From: Rhodoferax_B ferrireducens_A
GTDB taxonomy: Bacteria > Pseudomonadota > Gammaproteobacteria > Burkholderiales > Burkholderiaceae_C
Length of the DNA: 64,000 bases
Reading direction: 5' to 3'
Assembly: GCF_031458075.1 (NCBI RefSeq)
Contig: NZ_JAVDXT010000004.1
Coordinates: 372,001 to 436,000 of the forward strand
The stretch's first letter is position 1. Every line of letters begins with the position of its first letter. Below, one piece after another: positions 49,431-57,811 of the stretch. A program made the position numbers and the translations under genes. The notes beneath the pieces were generated by a model that saw nothing but the letters and a program-made list of their open reading frames with translations, was not told the DNA's origin and made no database searches.

Positions 49431-52400
49431 ATGCATTTGCTCTCCACCCGCCCCGGCGGCCATGTCGAAGACGATGGCAACGGCATCGTGCGCGTGGAGC
49501 AAACGCCGGGCGACATCGTAGTGCTCACCGTGGCGGACACCACCTTGTCGCTCCTGGCCGAGGTGGCCAGCAACCTGCCGCTTGATTTCCCGAGCGTACG
49601 CCTGGCCAACCTGATGTGGCTGCGCCAGCCCGCGTCTACCGATTTGTACATGGACGACGTGCTGCGCCACGCCAAAGCCATCGTCATCGAGCACCTGGGC
49701 AGCCCCAGCGACTGGGCCTACATCGTGGACCAGGTGTGCGCATCCGCCCAGGCGCGCGGCCAGTGGCTGGTGATGGTGTCGGGCGAATCTGTGGAAGACG
49801 CGCAGCTCCTGCTGCGCAGCACCGCCACACAAGACGACTGCAACCACCTGTGGCGCTGCCTGCGCGAAGGCGGACGCGACAACGCCCAGAACTTTTTTCA
49901 GCTCATCGCCCACGCTGCATTCGGCCAGGGCGAGCGCCCCGCGCCACCCGCAGCGTTGCCCGCCGCCATGCGCTACGCACCCGCTGTGCCCTTGGCCCCC
50001 TGGCGCGCTGGCGCACCCGTGGCCCTGTTGGTGTTTTACAAGGCACATTTGCAGGCAGGCAACACGGCGGTGTTTGATGCCATGCTGGCCGCGCTGGCCG
50101 AGGAGGGCCTCAACACCCTGGCCGTGGCGCTGGACTCGCTCAAAAATCCCGCCAGCATGGCGCTGCTGCAATCGCTGGCCCAAGAGCACAGGGTGGACGT
50201 GGTGCTCAACGCCACCAGCTTTGCTGTGGGTGCGATGGACGGCAACGACAGTGGTGCCGAAGTGCAGCCCGTGCTGCTGGCAGGCGACGCGCCGGTGTTG
50301 CAGCTCATCACCGCAGGCTGCTCGCAAACCCAGTGGCAAGACGACCCGCACGGCCTCACCCCGCGCGACCTGGCCATGCAAATCGTGCTGCCCGAGGTGG
50401 ACGGCCGCATCGGCACCCGGCCCATCAGCTTCAAAGGCCTGGCCTGGCGCTGCGAGCGCGCCGAGATCGACGTGGTGCGTTACCAGCCCGAGCCCGAGCG
50501 TATTGCCTATGTGGCCGCTCTCGCCCGTCGCTGGTGCGCGTTGCGCTATAAAAAATGTAGTGAAAAGCGCGTGGCCCTGGTGCTGGCCAATTACCCGAAT
50601 GACGACTCCCGCCTGGCCAATGGCGTGGGACTGGACACGCCCGCGTCCACCGTGGTCATCTTGCAAGCCCTGCAGGCCGCGGGCTATGCCACTGGCGATG
50701 TGCCGCAGCACGGCGACGCGCTGATGGCCGACCTGGTGCGCGGCATCACCAACAATCTGGACGCCAACAACGACCGCCCCGCAGGCCAAAGCCTGGCCAT
50801 GGCGGACTACCTGCAAGACTTTGCCGCCCTGCCGCCCGAGAGCCAGGCCGCCATCAACGCGCTGTGGGGCCCGCCAGAGCAGGACCCGCTGGTGCGCGCC
50901 GGCCGCTTCATGGTGTCGGGCCAGCGCTATGGCAATGTGTTCGTAGGCAACCAGCCGGCCCGCGGGCGCGACCTGGACCTGGTCGCCACCTACCACGATG
51001 CCGATCTGGTGCCCACCCACAACTACCTGGCCTTTTACTTCTGGCTGCGCCGCGCCTACGCGGTGGATGCAGTGGTGCATGTGGGCAAGCACGGCAACCT
51101 GGAATGGCTGCCCGGCAAAAGCGTGGCGCTGGGCGCCGCCTGCTGGCCCGATGCCATCCTGGGCCCGCTGCCGCACCTGTACCCCTTCATCGTCAACGAC
51201 CCAGGCGAGGGCGCGCAGGCCAAGCGCCGCACCCAGGCTGTCATCATCGACCACCTGATGCCGGCCATGACCCGGGCCGAAACCTATGGTCCCTTGCAGC
51301 AGCTCGAAGGCCGTATGGACGAGTACTACGAAGCCTTGTCGCTCGACCCGCGCCGCGCCAAGTTGCTGCGCGCCAGCATTCTCGAAAAAGTGTTGGCAGA
51401 CGGCCTGCACGAAGAACTGGGCTTCACCAAGCCTGTCGATGATGCACAGCGCGACGCGCTGTTGCGCCGCCTCGATGCCTACCTGTGCGAGATCAAGGAA
51501 TCGCAGATCCGCGACGGCCTGCACGTCTTCGGCCAGTCTCCCACTGGGCGCCAACGCGTGGACACCCTGGTGGCGCTGGCCCGTTACCCTGGCGGCGCAG
51601 GTGCCGCGCAAGGCAGCCTGACAGTCGCCTTGGCACACGACCTGGGGCTGCAAGACTTTGATGCGCTCAGCCACGACTGGGCCGCGCCGTGGACCGGTGA
51701 GCGCCCGCAGGTCTTGCAAGCCTTGAGCGCCGACCCCTGGCGCCATGCAGGCCACACCCGTGAGCGGCTGGAGTTGCTGGCCGTGCAGTTGGTGCAAGAC
51801 GGCGCAGCGCTTGCGCCCGCGCTGTGGCCCCACACCGGCCAGGTGCTGGAGCGCCTGCACACCATACTCGCCCCGCGTCTGGATGCCTGTGGCCCGAATG
51901 AAATCGGCCAGCTGCTGCGCGGCTTGGACGGGCGCTTTATCCCTCCCGGCCCCAGCGGCGCGCCGTCACGCGGCCGGCCGGATGTGCTGCCCACCGGGCG
52001 CAACTTCTATTCGGTGGACACGCGTGCCATCCCCACCCAAACCGCCTACGCCATGGGCGCCAAGGGTGCAGACCGGGTGGTGGAGCGGCACCTGCAAGAC
52101 CACGGCGCGTACCCTAAGGCCATGGGCTTGTCGGTCTGGGGCACCAGCACCATGCGCACCGGCGGCGAAGATGTGGCCCAGGCCTTCTCGCTGCTGGGCG
52201 TGCGGCCCAAGTGGGCGGCGGGCAGCAATCGCGTGGTGGACATTGAAGTCATGCCCATGACCGTGCTGGGCCGCCCGCGCGTGGACGTGACGCTGCGCGT
52301 CTCTGGCTTCTTCCGCGATGCATTCCCCAATGTGATCGACCTGTTCGACACCGCCGTGCGTGCCGTGGCCGCCATTGCGGTGGAGGATGAGCCGGACGAC

Positions 52401-53237
52401 GTGAATCCCATCCGCGTACGCGTGCAGGCCGAGGCTGCGCAAGCGCAAGCCGCAGGGCAGTCGGAAGCGGACGCCGAGCGGGCCTCCACCTGGCGCGTGT
52501 TCGGGCCACGGCCCGGCGGCTATGGTGCGGGTTTGCAGGCCAACATCGCCAGCGGCAATTGGACCGAGCGTTCGGAGCTGGCCGAAGCCTATTTGCGCGC
52601 CGGTGCCTTTGCCTATGGGCAGGACGCGCACGGAACCAAAGCGCCCGAGGCGTTTGCCCAGCGCCTCGCCGGGCTGGACGCGGTGCTGCACAACCAGGAC
52701 AACCGCGAGCACGACATTCTGGATTCCGGCGACTACTACCAGTTCATGGGCGGCATGGCCGCCGCGGTGGAGCACCTGGGCGGCACGCCTGCCGCGCTGT
52801 ACCACGGCGACTTCAGTGTGCCCGGTGCGCCGCGCATCCGCACGCTGGGGGAAGAGGTGGCGCGGGTCGTGCGATCGCGAGCGGTCAATCCCAAGTGGCT
52901 GGACGGCATCAAGCGCCACGGCTACAAGGGCGCGTTCGAGATCGCCGCCACCGTGGATTTTCTGTTTGCCTTTGACGCCACCACCGGCGTGGTGGGCGAC
53001 CACCAGTACGCGCTGGTGGCCGATGCCTATGTGCACGACGCTGCCACCCGCGATTTCCTGTTGCAGTACAACCCGCTGGCGCTGCGCAGCATCGGAGAGC
53101 GCCTGCTGGAAGCGATGGACCGCGGCCTCTGGGCCGAACCGGGCGACCAGCGCACACGCATTGAAGACCATCTGCTGGCCTTGGAGCAGCAGTTGGAAGC
53201 ATCTGAAGAAGTATTAGAAAAAGGGGCTATGCGATGA
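49431..53237 (+). CDS. cobN: Cobaltochelatase large subunit
   Basis: A 1268-residue subunit that binds hydrogenobyrinate diamide and inserts Co(II) with help from an AAA+ complex. Signatures of the CobN/BchH family run throughout: DCNHLWRCLREGGRDNAQNF, GKHGNLEWLPGKSVALG, GPLPHLYPFIVNDPGEGAQA, LPTGRNFYSVDTRAIPT, DVTLRVSGFFRDAFPNVIDL and DYYQFMGGMAAAVEHLGGTP. Length is normal for CobN. It overlaps the chelatase ATPase gene by 4 bases. No CobS/CobT-type genes are present; the motor parts are the chlD-like gene that follows. Confidence 0.96.
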   Translation: MHLLSTRPGGHVEDDGNGIVRVEQTPGDIVVLTVADTTLSLLAEVASNLPLDFPSVRLANLMWLRQPASTDLYMDDVLRHAKAIVIEHLGSPSDWAYIVDQVCASAQARGQWLVMVSGESVEDAQLLLRSTATQDDCNHLWRCLREGGRDNAQNFFQLIAHAAFGQGERPAPPAALPAAMRYAPAVPLAPWRAGAPVALLVFYKAHLQAGNTAVFDAMLAALAEEGLNTLAVALDSLKNPASMALLQSLAQEHRVDVVLNATSFAVGAMDGNDSGAEVQPVLLAGDAPVLQLITAGCSQTQWQDDPHGLTPRDLAMQIVLPEVDGRIGTRPISFKGLAWRCERAEIDVVRYQPEPERIAYVAALARRWCALRYKKCSEKRVALVLANYPNDDSRLANGVGLDTPASTVVILQALQAAGYATGDVPQHGDALMADLVRGITNNLDANNDRPAGQSLAMADYLQDFAALPPESQAAINALWGPPEQDPLVRAGRFMVSGQRYGNVFVGNQPARGRDLDLVATYHDADLVPTHNYLAFYFWLRRAYAVDAVVHVGKHGNLEWLPGKSVALGAACWPDAILGPLPHLYPFIVNDPGEGAQAKRRTQAVIIDHLMPAMTRAETYGPLQQLEGRMDEYYEALSLDPRRAKLLRASILEKVLADGLHEELGFTKPVDDAQRDALLRRLDAYLCEIKESQIRDGLHVFGQSPTGRQRVDTLVALARYPGGAGAAQGSLTVALAHDLGLQDFDALSHDWAAPWTGERPQVLQALSADPWRHAGHTRERLELLAVQLVQDGAALAPALWPHTGQVLERLHTILAPRLDACGPNEIGQLLRGLDGRFIPPGPSGAPSRGRPDVLPTGRNFYSVDTRAIPTQTAYAMGAKGADRVVERHLQDHGAYPKAMGLSVWGTSTMRTGGEDVAQAFSLLGVRPKWAAGSNRVVDIEVMPMTVLGRPRVDVTLRVSGFFRDAFPNVIDLFDTAVRAVAAIAVEDEPDDVNPIRVRVQAEAAQAQAAGQSEADAERASTWRVFGPRPGGYGAGLQANIASGNWTERSELAEAYLRAGAFAYGQDAHGTKAPEAFAQRLAGLDAVLHNQDNREHDILDSGDYYQFMGGMAAAVEHLGGTPAALYHGDFSVPGAPRIRTLGEEVARVVRSRAVNPKWLDGIKRHGYKGAFEIAATVDFLFAFDATTGVVGDHQYALVADAYVHDAATRDFLLQYNPLALRSIGERLLEAMDRGLWAEPGDQRTRIEDHLLALEQQLEASEEVLEKGAMR

Positions 53238-54277
53238 GCACTGTTCAATCTGCCGCACGCGTGGCATTCCCGTTCACCGCCTTGGTAGGCCAGCCGTTGC
53301 TGCAGCGCGCCTTGCTGCTGGTGGCCATCGATCCACGCATCGGCGGCGTGCTGGTCAGCGGCCCGCGCGGCACCGCCAAATCCACGGCCGCGCGGGCATT
53401 GGCCGCCATGCTGCCGGAGGCGCCGTTTGTCACCCTGCCGCTGGCTGCCAGCCTGGAGCAGTTGGTGGGCACGCTGAATGTGGAAGACGTTTTGCGTGAT
53501 GGCCAGCTGCGCCTGGCGCCGGGCCTGGTGGCGCGCGCCCACAACGGCGTGCTGTATGTGGACGAGGTGAATCTGCTGCCCGATGCGCTGGTCGATGCGC
53601 TGCTGGACGTGGCCGCCAGCGGCATCAACACCGTGGAGCGCGACGGTATCTCGCAGCAGCATGCCGCGCGGTTTGCGCTGGTCGGCACGATGAACCCCGA
53701 AGAAGGCGAACTGCGGCCACAGCTGCTCGACCGGTTTGGCCTGTCGGTTTTGCTGGGCAACCCTAGCGATCCACAGCAGCGGCAAGAGATTCTGCGCACC
53801 CGCCTGGCTTTCGACGAAGACCCGCAGGCGCTGACCGCAGCCCATGCGGCGCAGCTGCGCCAGCTGGCGGATACCGTGGCTGCGGCCCGGGCTGCGCTGC
53901 CGCGCCTGGCGTGGCCGGACGCCGTGTTGCAACATGCCGCCGCGCTGGCCCTGGCCGCCGGTGTCGATGGCATGCGGGCCGACCTGGTGATGCTGCGCGC
54001 TGCGCGGGCCTTGGCCGCGTTGGAAGGCCGCGACGCGGTGAGCACGCAGGACGTCGACGCCGTGGCCGAATTGGCGCTGGCGCATCGGCGCACGGTGGAG
54101 CCCTCTACCAACCGCACAGCGCCTTCTGCCAACGACAACAGCGGTCCGCGCTCAGACAAGCCGCCCGCCCCCGCTGCCACGCCCAGCTCCGAGGGCGACT
54201 GGGGCGCGCTGCCGCCGCAGCCCACGCCCACCACCCGTGTGCTGTCTACAGGAGCCTGGCCCGCAAAAAAAGCCTGA
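53234..54277 (+). CDS. chlD: Chelatase AAA+ ATPase: small-subunit-like product and N-terminal part of ChlD
   Basis: A 347-residue ChlI/ChlD-type AAA+ ATPase that drives metal insertion by CobN. Walker A is SGPRGTAKST (about residues 43-52), Walker B is LYVDEVNLLPD, and sensor segments TMNPEEGELRPQLLDRFGL follow. The C-terminal 55 residues are a Pro/Ser/Asp-rich linker (PPAPAATPSSEGDWGALPPQ), the kind that joins ATPase and VWA parts in ChlD/BchD. Translation in this frame stops at 54277 just after an A7 run; a -1 shift there continues into the VWA domain to give a 574-residue ChlD. So this gene can make both a small and a medium subunit. Confidence 0.92.
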   Translation: MSTVQSAARVAFPFTALVGQPLLQRALLLVAIDPRIGGVLVSGPRGTAKSTAARALAAMLPEAPFVTLPLAASLEQLVGTLNVEDVLRDGQLRLAPGLVARAHNGVLYVDEVNLLPDALVDALLDVAASGINTVERDGISQQHAARFALVGTMNPEEGELRPQLLDRFGLSVLLGNPSDPQQRQEILRTRLAFDEDPQALTAAHAAQLRQLADTVAAARAALPRLAWPDAVLQHAAALALAAGVDGMRADLVMLRAARALAALEGRDAVSTQDVDAVAELALAHRRTVEPSTNRTAPSANDNSGPRSDKPPAPAATPSSEGDWGALPPQPTPTTRVLSTGAWPAKKA

Positions 54278-54324
54278 GCCACCACACCCGCCGGCCGCCC
54301 ACATCGGCCGGCAGTGTGCGGTGG
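54250..54324 (+). other. Programmed -1 ribosomal frameshift signal in chlD
   Basis: Four elements are in canonical order. AGGAG (54250-54254) lies 10 bases before a slippery run of seven A (54265-54271), read as GCA AAA AAA in the zero frame. A 7-base spacer with the zero-frame TGA (54275-54277) follows. A hairpin comes next: CCACC (54279-54283) with GGTGG (54320-54324), ACAC with GTGT, and an inner perfect 8-bp stem GCCGGCCG (54290-54297) with CGGCCGGC (54305-54312) around a 7-base loop. The -1 frame enters the VWA domain without a break. Confidence 0.88.
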
Positions 54325-54957
54325 CGCAAACCCTTTTCAAGTGCATTGCCGCCGCTCAAGCCGGCGGTGCAAGCCCTGGGCGACACTGCGGTGATTGCCT
54401 GGCTGCGTACCCTGTTGGCCAAAGGCCCGCAGGCGCTGCAGCGCGAGCACCTGCGTTACCAGCCGCAGGCGGTGGCCGTGCCGCGCCTGCATCTGATCCT
54501 GCTGGACACCTCGGGCTCGATGCGCCAGGGCGGCCGCCTGGCGCTGGCCAAAGGCCATGCGGCCCGCCTGATCGAGCAAGCAGCGCGTGCCGGCGACCAC
54601 GTGGGCCTGCTGTGTTTCGGTGGCAGTGGTGTGGAACTGGTGGTACCCCCGGGCCCGGCGCGGGCCGCCGGTGCGGCACGGGTACGCCAGTGCGGTGGCG
54701 GCGGTGGCACACCGCTGCGGCGGGCATTGGACGTGGCGAACACTTTGCTGGCGCAGGCCCAGCGGCGCAGCGGCATAGGGCCGGCCTGGTTGTGGCTGCT
54801 GAGCGATGGCCGCACCCTGGAACAGCCGGCCGCGCCGCGGGGCACCGAGCACGCGGTGGTGCTGGATTTTGACGACCGCTCGCCGGCGATAGGCCGCTGT
54901 GCCGCCTGGGCCGAGCGCTGGGGCGCGGAGTACCGTCTGGCCAGTGCACCCACTTAA
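54271..54957 (+). CDS. chlD: VWA domain of ChlD, reached by -1 frameshift (medium chelatase subunit C-terminus)
   Basis: About 228 residues in the -1 frame relative to 53234-54277. The von Willebrand A domain has a complete metal-ion site: DTSGSM, then Thr in GGGGTPLRR, then Asp in LLSDGRT. The segment just past the shift (RKKSLSHHTRRPPTSAG) reads on from the Pro-rich linker. No ATG and no ribosome site suited to separate initiation exist at its start; the best internal candidate is a GTG at 54316 inside the hairpin. The VWA domain contacts CobN. Alternatively it is made separately by re-initiation, but the signal upstream makes a fused product more likely. Confidence 0.85.
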   Translation, partial: SLSHHTRRPPTSAGSVRWRKPFSSALPPLKPAVQALGDTAVIAWLRTLLAKGPQALQREHLRYQPQAVAVPRLHLILLDTSGSMRQGGRLALAKGHAARLIEQAARAGDHVGLLCFGGSGVELVVPPGPARAAGAARVRQCGGGGGTPLRRALDVANTLLAQAQRRSGIGPAWLWLLSDGRTLEQPAAPRGTEHAVVLDFDDRSPAIGRCAAWAERWGAEYRLASAPT

Positions 54958-54967
54958 TTATTCAAAT

Positions 54968-55390
54968 ATGCCGATACCCATGACCGAATTTGTTTCTGAA
55001 CCCACCGTGACCGAGCTCATCATCTGCACCACTTGCAGGCCCGCCGGTGTGTCGCGCGACGTACCGGCTGCCGGCGAGGCACTGCTGGAAGCCGTGCAGG
55101 TCGCCACCTGGGATCTGGACGCTACCCAGCAGGCGCGCATCCGCGTGCGCGGCCTGGCTTGCATGAGCGGCTGCGCGCGTGCCTGCACCGTGGCACTGCA
55201 GGCTGCGGGCAAATACACCTACTACTTTGGCGATCTGGTGGCCGATGAGGTCACCGCTGCCCAGGTGCTGGCCTGCGCGCAGTTGCACGCCGACAGCGCC
55301 GACGGTAACCTGTTGCGCAAAGAGCGGCCCGAGCGCCTGCGCAGCGGCATCCTGGCGCGCCTGCCCCCGCTGGGGTTGGCTACCAGTTAG
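54968..55390 (+). CDS. DUF1636 thioredoxin-like [2Fe-2S] ferredoxin candidate
   Basis: A 140-residue cytoplasmic protein. Cys residues are in the pattern C20-TT-C23 and C65-X3-C69-X3-C73 (ICTTCRPAG; LACMSGCARAC), as in DUF1636 proteins, which resemble thioredoxin-like 2Fe-2S ferredoxins and occur in cobalamin operons. It could supply electrons for reduction of the cobalt centre before adenosylation, or bind cobalt; neither is proven. The start is the ATG at 54968 (another at 54980), 10 bases after chlD. Confidence 0.85.
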   Translation: MPIPMTEFVSEPTVTELIICTTCRPAGVSRDVPAAGEALLEAVQVATWDLDATQQARIRVRGLACMSGCARACTVALQAAGKYTYYFGDLVADEVTAAQVLACAQLHADSADGNLLRKERPERLRSGILARLPPLGLATS

Positions 55391-55460
55391 CAATAGTTTT
55401 TTCGCAGCGCATCCGTAGCCCCACGGGTGCATTTATCTGGTTTTTCAAAAGGAGCATCGC

Positions 55461-55655
55461 ATGCAGCCATCCAACCCGTCCACCACCACCGAACTGCCCC
55501 GCACCTCCAGCGCGACGCGCAGCCTGTTGTTGCAACTCGCCGCCGGCGCCGCCCTAGGGCTTGTCGTGCTGTACGGCGTGGCTTTCGCCGAGAGCCCGCT
55601 GATGCACAACGCCGCGCACGACGTGCGCCACATCACCGTCAAGCCTTGCCACTAG
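55461..55655 (+). CDS. cbtB: Cobalt transporter small subunit
   Basis: A 64-residue membrane protein with one helix (residues about 22-44: SLLLQLAAGAALGLVVLYGV) and a His-rich C-terminus (HNAAHDVRHITVKPCH), the pattern of CbtB, which works with CbtA in B12-regulated cobalt uptake. It lies 70 bases after the DUF1636 gene. A structured repeat separates it from cbtA. Confidence 0.9.
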   Translation: MQPSNPSTTTELPRTSSATRSLLLQLAAGAALGLVVLYGVAFAESPLMHNAAHDVRHITVKPCH

Positions 55656-55662
55656 ATTTGGC

Positions 55663-55772
55663 TCACCCCCAGGCTGCAGTGCTACGCACTTTTCGCCAAC
55701 CCCCTTGCAGGGGGCAACACCTGCAGCCTGGCAAAGCCAGTTCTGCGGTGTTTCTGGAAGGCGTGCGTTCTG
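55663..55772 (+). repeat. Structured dispersed repeat, copy 2
   Basis: Same layout as copy 1 at 23448. The first hairpin CCCCCTTGCAGGGGG is at 55700-55714. The nested stem is AACACC (55716-55721) with GGTGTT (55747-55752), GCAG (55723-55726) with CTGC (55743-55746), and CTGGC-AAA-GCCAG (55728-55740). Differences from copy 1 fall on both sides of each stem and keep the pairing. It fills most of the cbtB-cbtA gap. Confidence 0.8.
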
Positions 55773-55810
55773 GCTGTGACTTGGTTTAACGACATTTACC
55801 GGGAGAAGAG

Positions 55811-56647
55811 ATGATTTTTCAAAAATTGGTATGGGCCGGTCTGGCCGTTGCCGTGGTCGTGGGCAGTGTAGAAACCGGCGTGCAGCGCCTGCAGGCCGCG
55901 CCGCTGATTCTGGCCGCCGAAGTCTATGAAGGGCAAAAGGCCGAAGCGCCTGCGCCCACCGATACGCTGACTGCACCTGCGCAGGCCACGGCCGTTGCGC
56001 ATGAACACGAACACGAGTATGAACACGGCGGCGCCGCGGAATGGGAGCCTGCCAATGGCGCCGAGCGCATCGGCTGGACCTGGGTGGCCAATGTGCTGCA
56101 CGCTTTCAGCATGGCTTTGCTGGTGTTTGCTGTGATGGGCGTGTGGGTGTACCAGCGCGGCACCAAGCTGGCATCCCTGCCGCTGGCCTGCCTGGTGGCC
56201 GCTGCCGGTGGCATCAGCTTCAACCTGTGGCCGTCCCTAGGCCTGCACGCTGAAGTGCCAGGCATGGAAGCCGCGCCCTTGCATGCGCGCCAGCTCTGGT
56301 GGCTGCTGTCCATGGGCAGCGCCGCCCTGGCCTGCGCGGTGCTGGGCTTTGGCCGTGGCGCCTGGCGCTGGATCGCCGCTGTAGCGCTACTGGCGCTGCC
56401 GTTCGTGGTCGGTGCCCCTGAGCTGGAAGGCGATGCCCTGGCCGGCTACGGCCCCGAAGCGCATGCGGCGCTGAAGCAATTGGGTAAGCAGTTCATCTGG
56501 GCCACCAGCTGGGTGGCAGTGTCCTTCTGGGTGACTATGGGCGTGGTGTCCGGCCTGGCTTTCCAGCGCTGGGTGCGTCCGAGCTTGTTGGCCGTTCTGA
56601 AGGGTGCTGACGTGGCCGATGCGAAGGCGGTGAACGCAGTTCGCTAG
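55811..56647 (+). CDS. cbtA: Cobalt transporter subunit CbtA
   Basis: A 278-residue inner-membrane protein with about six helices. The first helix region (FQKLVWAGLAVAVVVGSVET) is followed by a periplasmic or loop segment with a His/Glu cluster (HEHEHEYEHGG, about residues 69-79) that would bind Co(II). FNLWPSLGLHAEVPGMEAAP and ARQLWWLLSMGSAALA are CbtA-typical. It is the last gene of the riboswitch operon and should bring in the cobalt used by CobN. Confidence 0.92.
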   Translation: MIFQKLVWAGLAVAVVVGSVETGVQRLQAAPLILAAEVYEGQKAEAPAPTDTLTAPAQATAVAHEHEHEYEHGGAAEWEPANGAERIGWTWVANVLHAFSMALLVFAVMGVWVYQRGTKLASLPLACLVAAAGGISFNLWPSLGLHAEVPGMEAAPLHARQLWWLLSMGSAALACAVLGFGRGAWRWIAAVALLALPFVVGAPELEGDALAGYGPEAHAALKQLGKQFIWATSWVAVSFWVTMGVVSGLAFQRWVRPSLLAVLKGADVADAKAVNAVR

Positions 56648-56671
56648 CAGGGTAACGGTATGGTGGGCTGC

Positions 56672-56699
56672 GCTGACCACGGGCCCCGCCGTGGTCAGC
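56672..56699 (+). terminator. Strong hairpin downstream of cbtA
   Basis: GCTGACCACGG (56672-56682) pairs perfectly with CCGTGGTCAGC (56689-56699) around a 6-base loop, 24 bases past the cbtA stop. No T-run follows, so it may end transcription inefficiently or protect the message end. The rest of the 315-base gap up to 56962 holds repeat copy F and otherwise nothing I can recognise. Confidence 0.5.
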
Positions 56700-56810
56700 A
56701 CTCCGTAGCGTGGTTGCGGATTTGGATGCAACCAAGTGATTGCCAGAAATATGCCCAGATTGGGTATGGCGATGGTTGGTGAGTATCTGTGAGCTTAGTT
56801 CCGATTTTCT

Positions 56811-56876
56811 ACTTTTTTAATAGCTGATTGCGCTGGTTACATCTGCGCTAGCCGGGTATTTGACTTGATTTTCTAA
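56811..56876 (+). repeat. Dispersed intergenic repeat, GCGC-hairpin family, copy F
   Basis: It reads ACTTTTTTAATAGCTGATTG, CGCTGG, loop, CATCTGCGCTAGCC, then GGGTATTTGACTTGATTTTC. It lies between the convergent cbtA and LysE-type genes and is the most diverged copy in the left half. Confidence 0.65.
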
Positions 56877-56962
56877 GCAATAGAGAAATGTGATGCGTGT
56901 GAATGACGATTCTTAGCGACCCGCCGCCAGAAGCCGCCGTTCGGCGCGGATGAGAGCGAGCG

Positions 56963-57601
56963 TCAGCGCGCGGGGCGGGTGCCCATGGCCGTGAGCACGC
57001 CCAAACCGATAAATGATGTTCCCGCGAGCCGGTTACCCCAGCGGCCGCCCCATGCAGCCCGTCTCAGGCGCGGAGCGACGAGACTTGCTGTTAGCACATA
57101 GATGACGTCGGTGCAGCAAGCAATACCAACGAAAACACCACCGAGCGCAACGGTCTGCATCAGCGGGTTGCCATGAGCGTCCATGAACTGCGGCAGGAAG
57201 GCGGCGAAGAACAAAGTGGTTTTTGGGTTCAGCAGCGCGACCATGAAGCCATCTCGAAAGACGCGCCGCAAGGGCTGCGCCAGCGCCTGCGGCGTTGCGT
57301 CGGCGACTGGCGACGCCGTCCTCCACATCCGGATACCGAGATACACGAGGTAGGCGGCGCCGGTCCATTTCACTGCGGTGAAAGCGGCCGATGACACGGC
57401 GAACAAGGCGGCCAGGCCGAGCGCAGCTCCCAACGCATTGGAGAGATTGCCAAGCGCGACGCCCAGTACGGATGCAAGACCGCATGCGCGACCCTGCGCC
57501 AAAGTACGGGCCACGATGTAGACGACGGCGGGTCCGGGGGTGATGGCCAACACCAGGCTGGCACCCACAAAAGCCAGGAGCAAAGGCGTGTCGGGAAGCA
57601 T
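56963..57601 (-). CDS. LysE-family amino acid/homoserine lactone exporter
   Basis: A 212-residue inner-membrane exporter. The N-terminus PDTPLLLAFVGASLVLAITP with the family motif ITPGPAVVYIVARTLAQG, the second motif GAAYLVYLGIRMWR and NPKTTLFFAAFLPQFMD are all LysE/RhtB features. The start at 57601 gives the normal length; longer frames add unrelated residues. It stands alone between the two cobalamin blocks with no functional tie to them. The exported compound is unknown. Confidence 0.9.
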   Translation of the reverse strand: MLPDTPLLLAFVGASLVLAITPGPAVVYIVARTLAQGRACGLASVLGVALGNLSNALGAALGLAALFAVSSAAFTAVKWTGAAYLVYLGIRMWRTASPVADATPQALAQPLRRVFRDGFMVALLNPKTTLFFAAFLPQFMDAHGNPLMQTVALGGVFVGIACCTDVIYVLTASLVAPRLRRAAWGGRWGNRLAGTSFIGLGVLTAMGTRPAR

Positions 57602-57811
57602 ATGAACTCCGAATGTTGAGGTGGCAAGCATCGCTGCACCACCGCTATTTACAAGGAACCATCCTACAGAATACTTGCATAAAGGATGCCTTGTACCTCG
57701 TCTTGCAGGCGCGAGTTGCAAGGTCAGCTTCGGAGCAGTGGCGAGGTCGGTTTGGGTTCCAAATTTGACCTTGGGCATTGGTTGCCGAATGTCTGCTTCA
57801 AGTCAAGCAGC

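Noticed and set aside
49308..51860. An 850-codon open frame on the minus strand
   Set aside because: It is the antisense shadow of cobN and cobW; no start signal or recognisable domain.
53911..54270. Independent upstream start for the VWA reading frame
   Set aside because: That frame upstream of 54271 encodes Arg/Gly-rich sequence opposite to the conserved ATPase frame and has no ribosome site.
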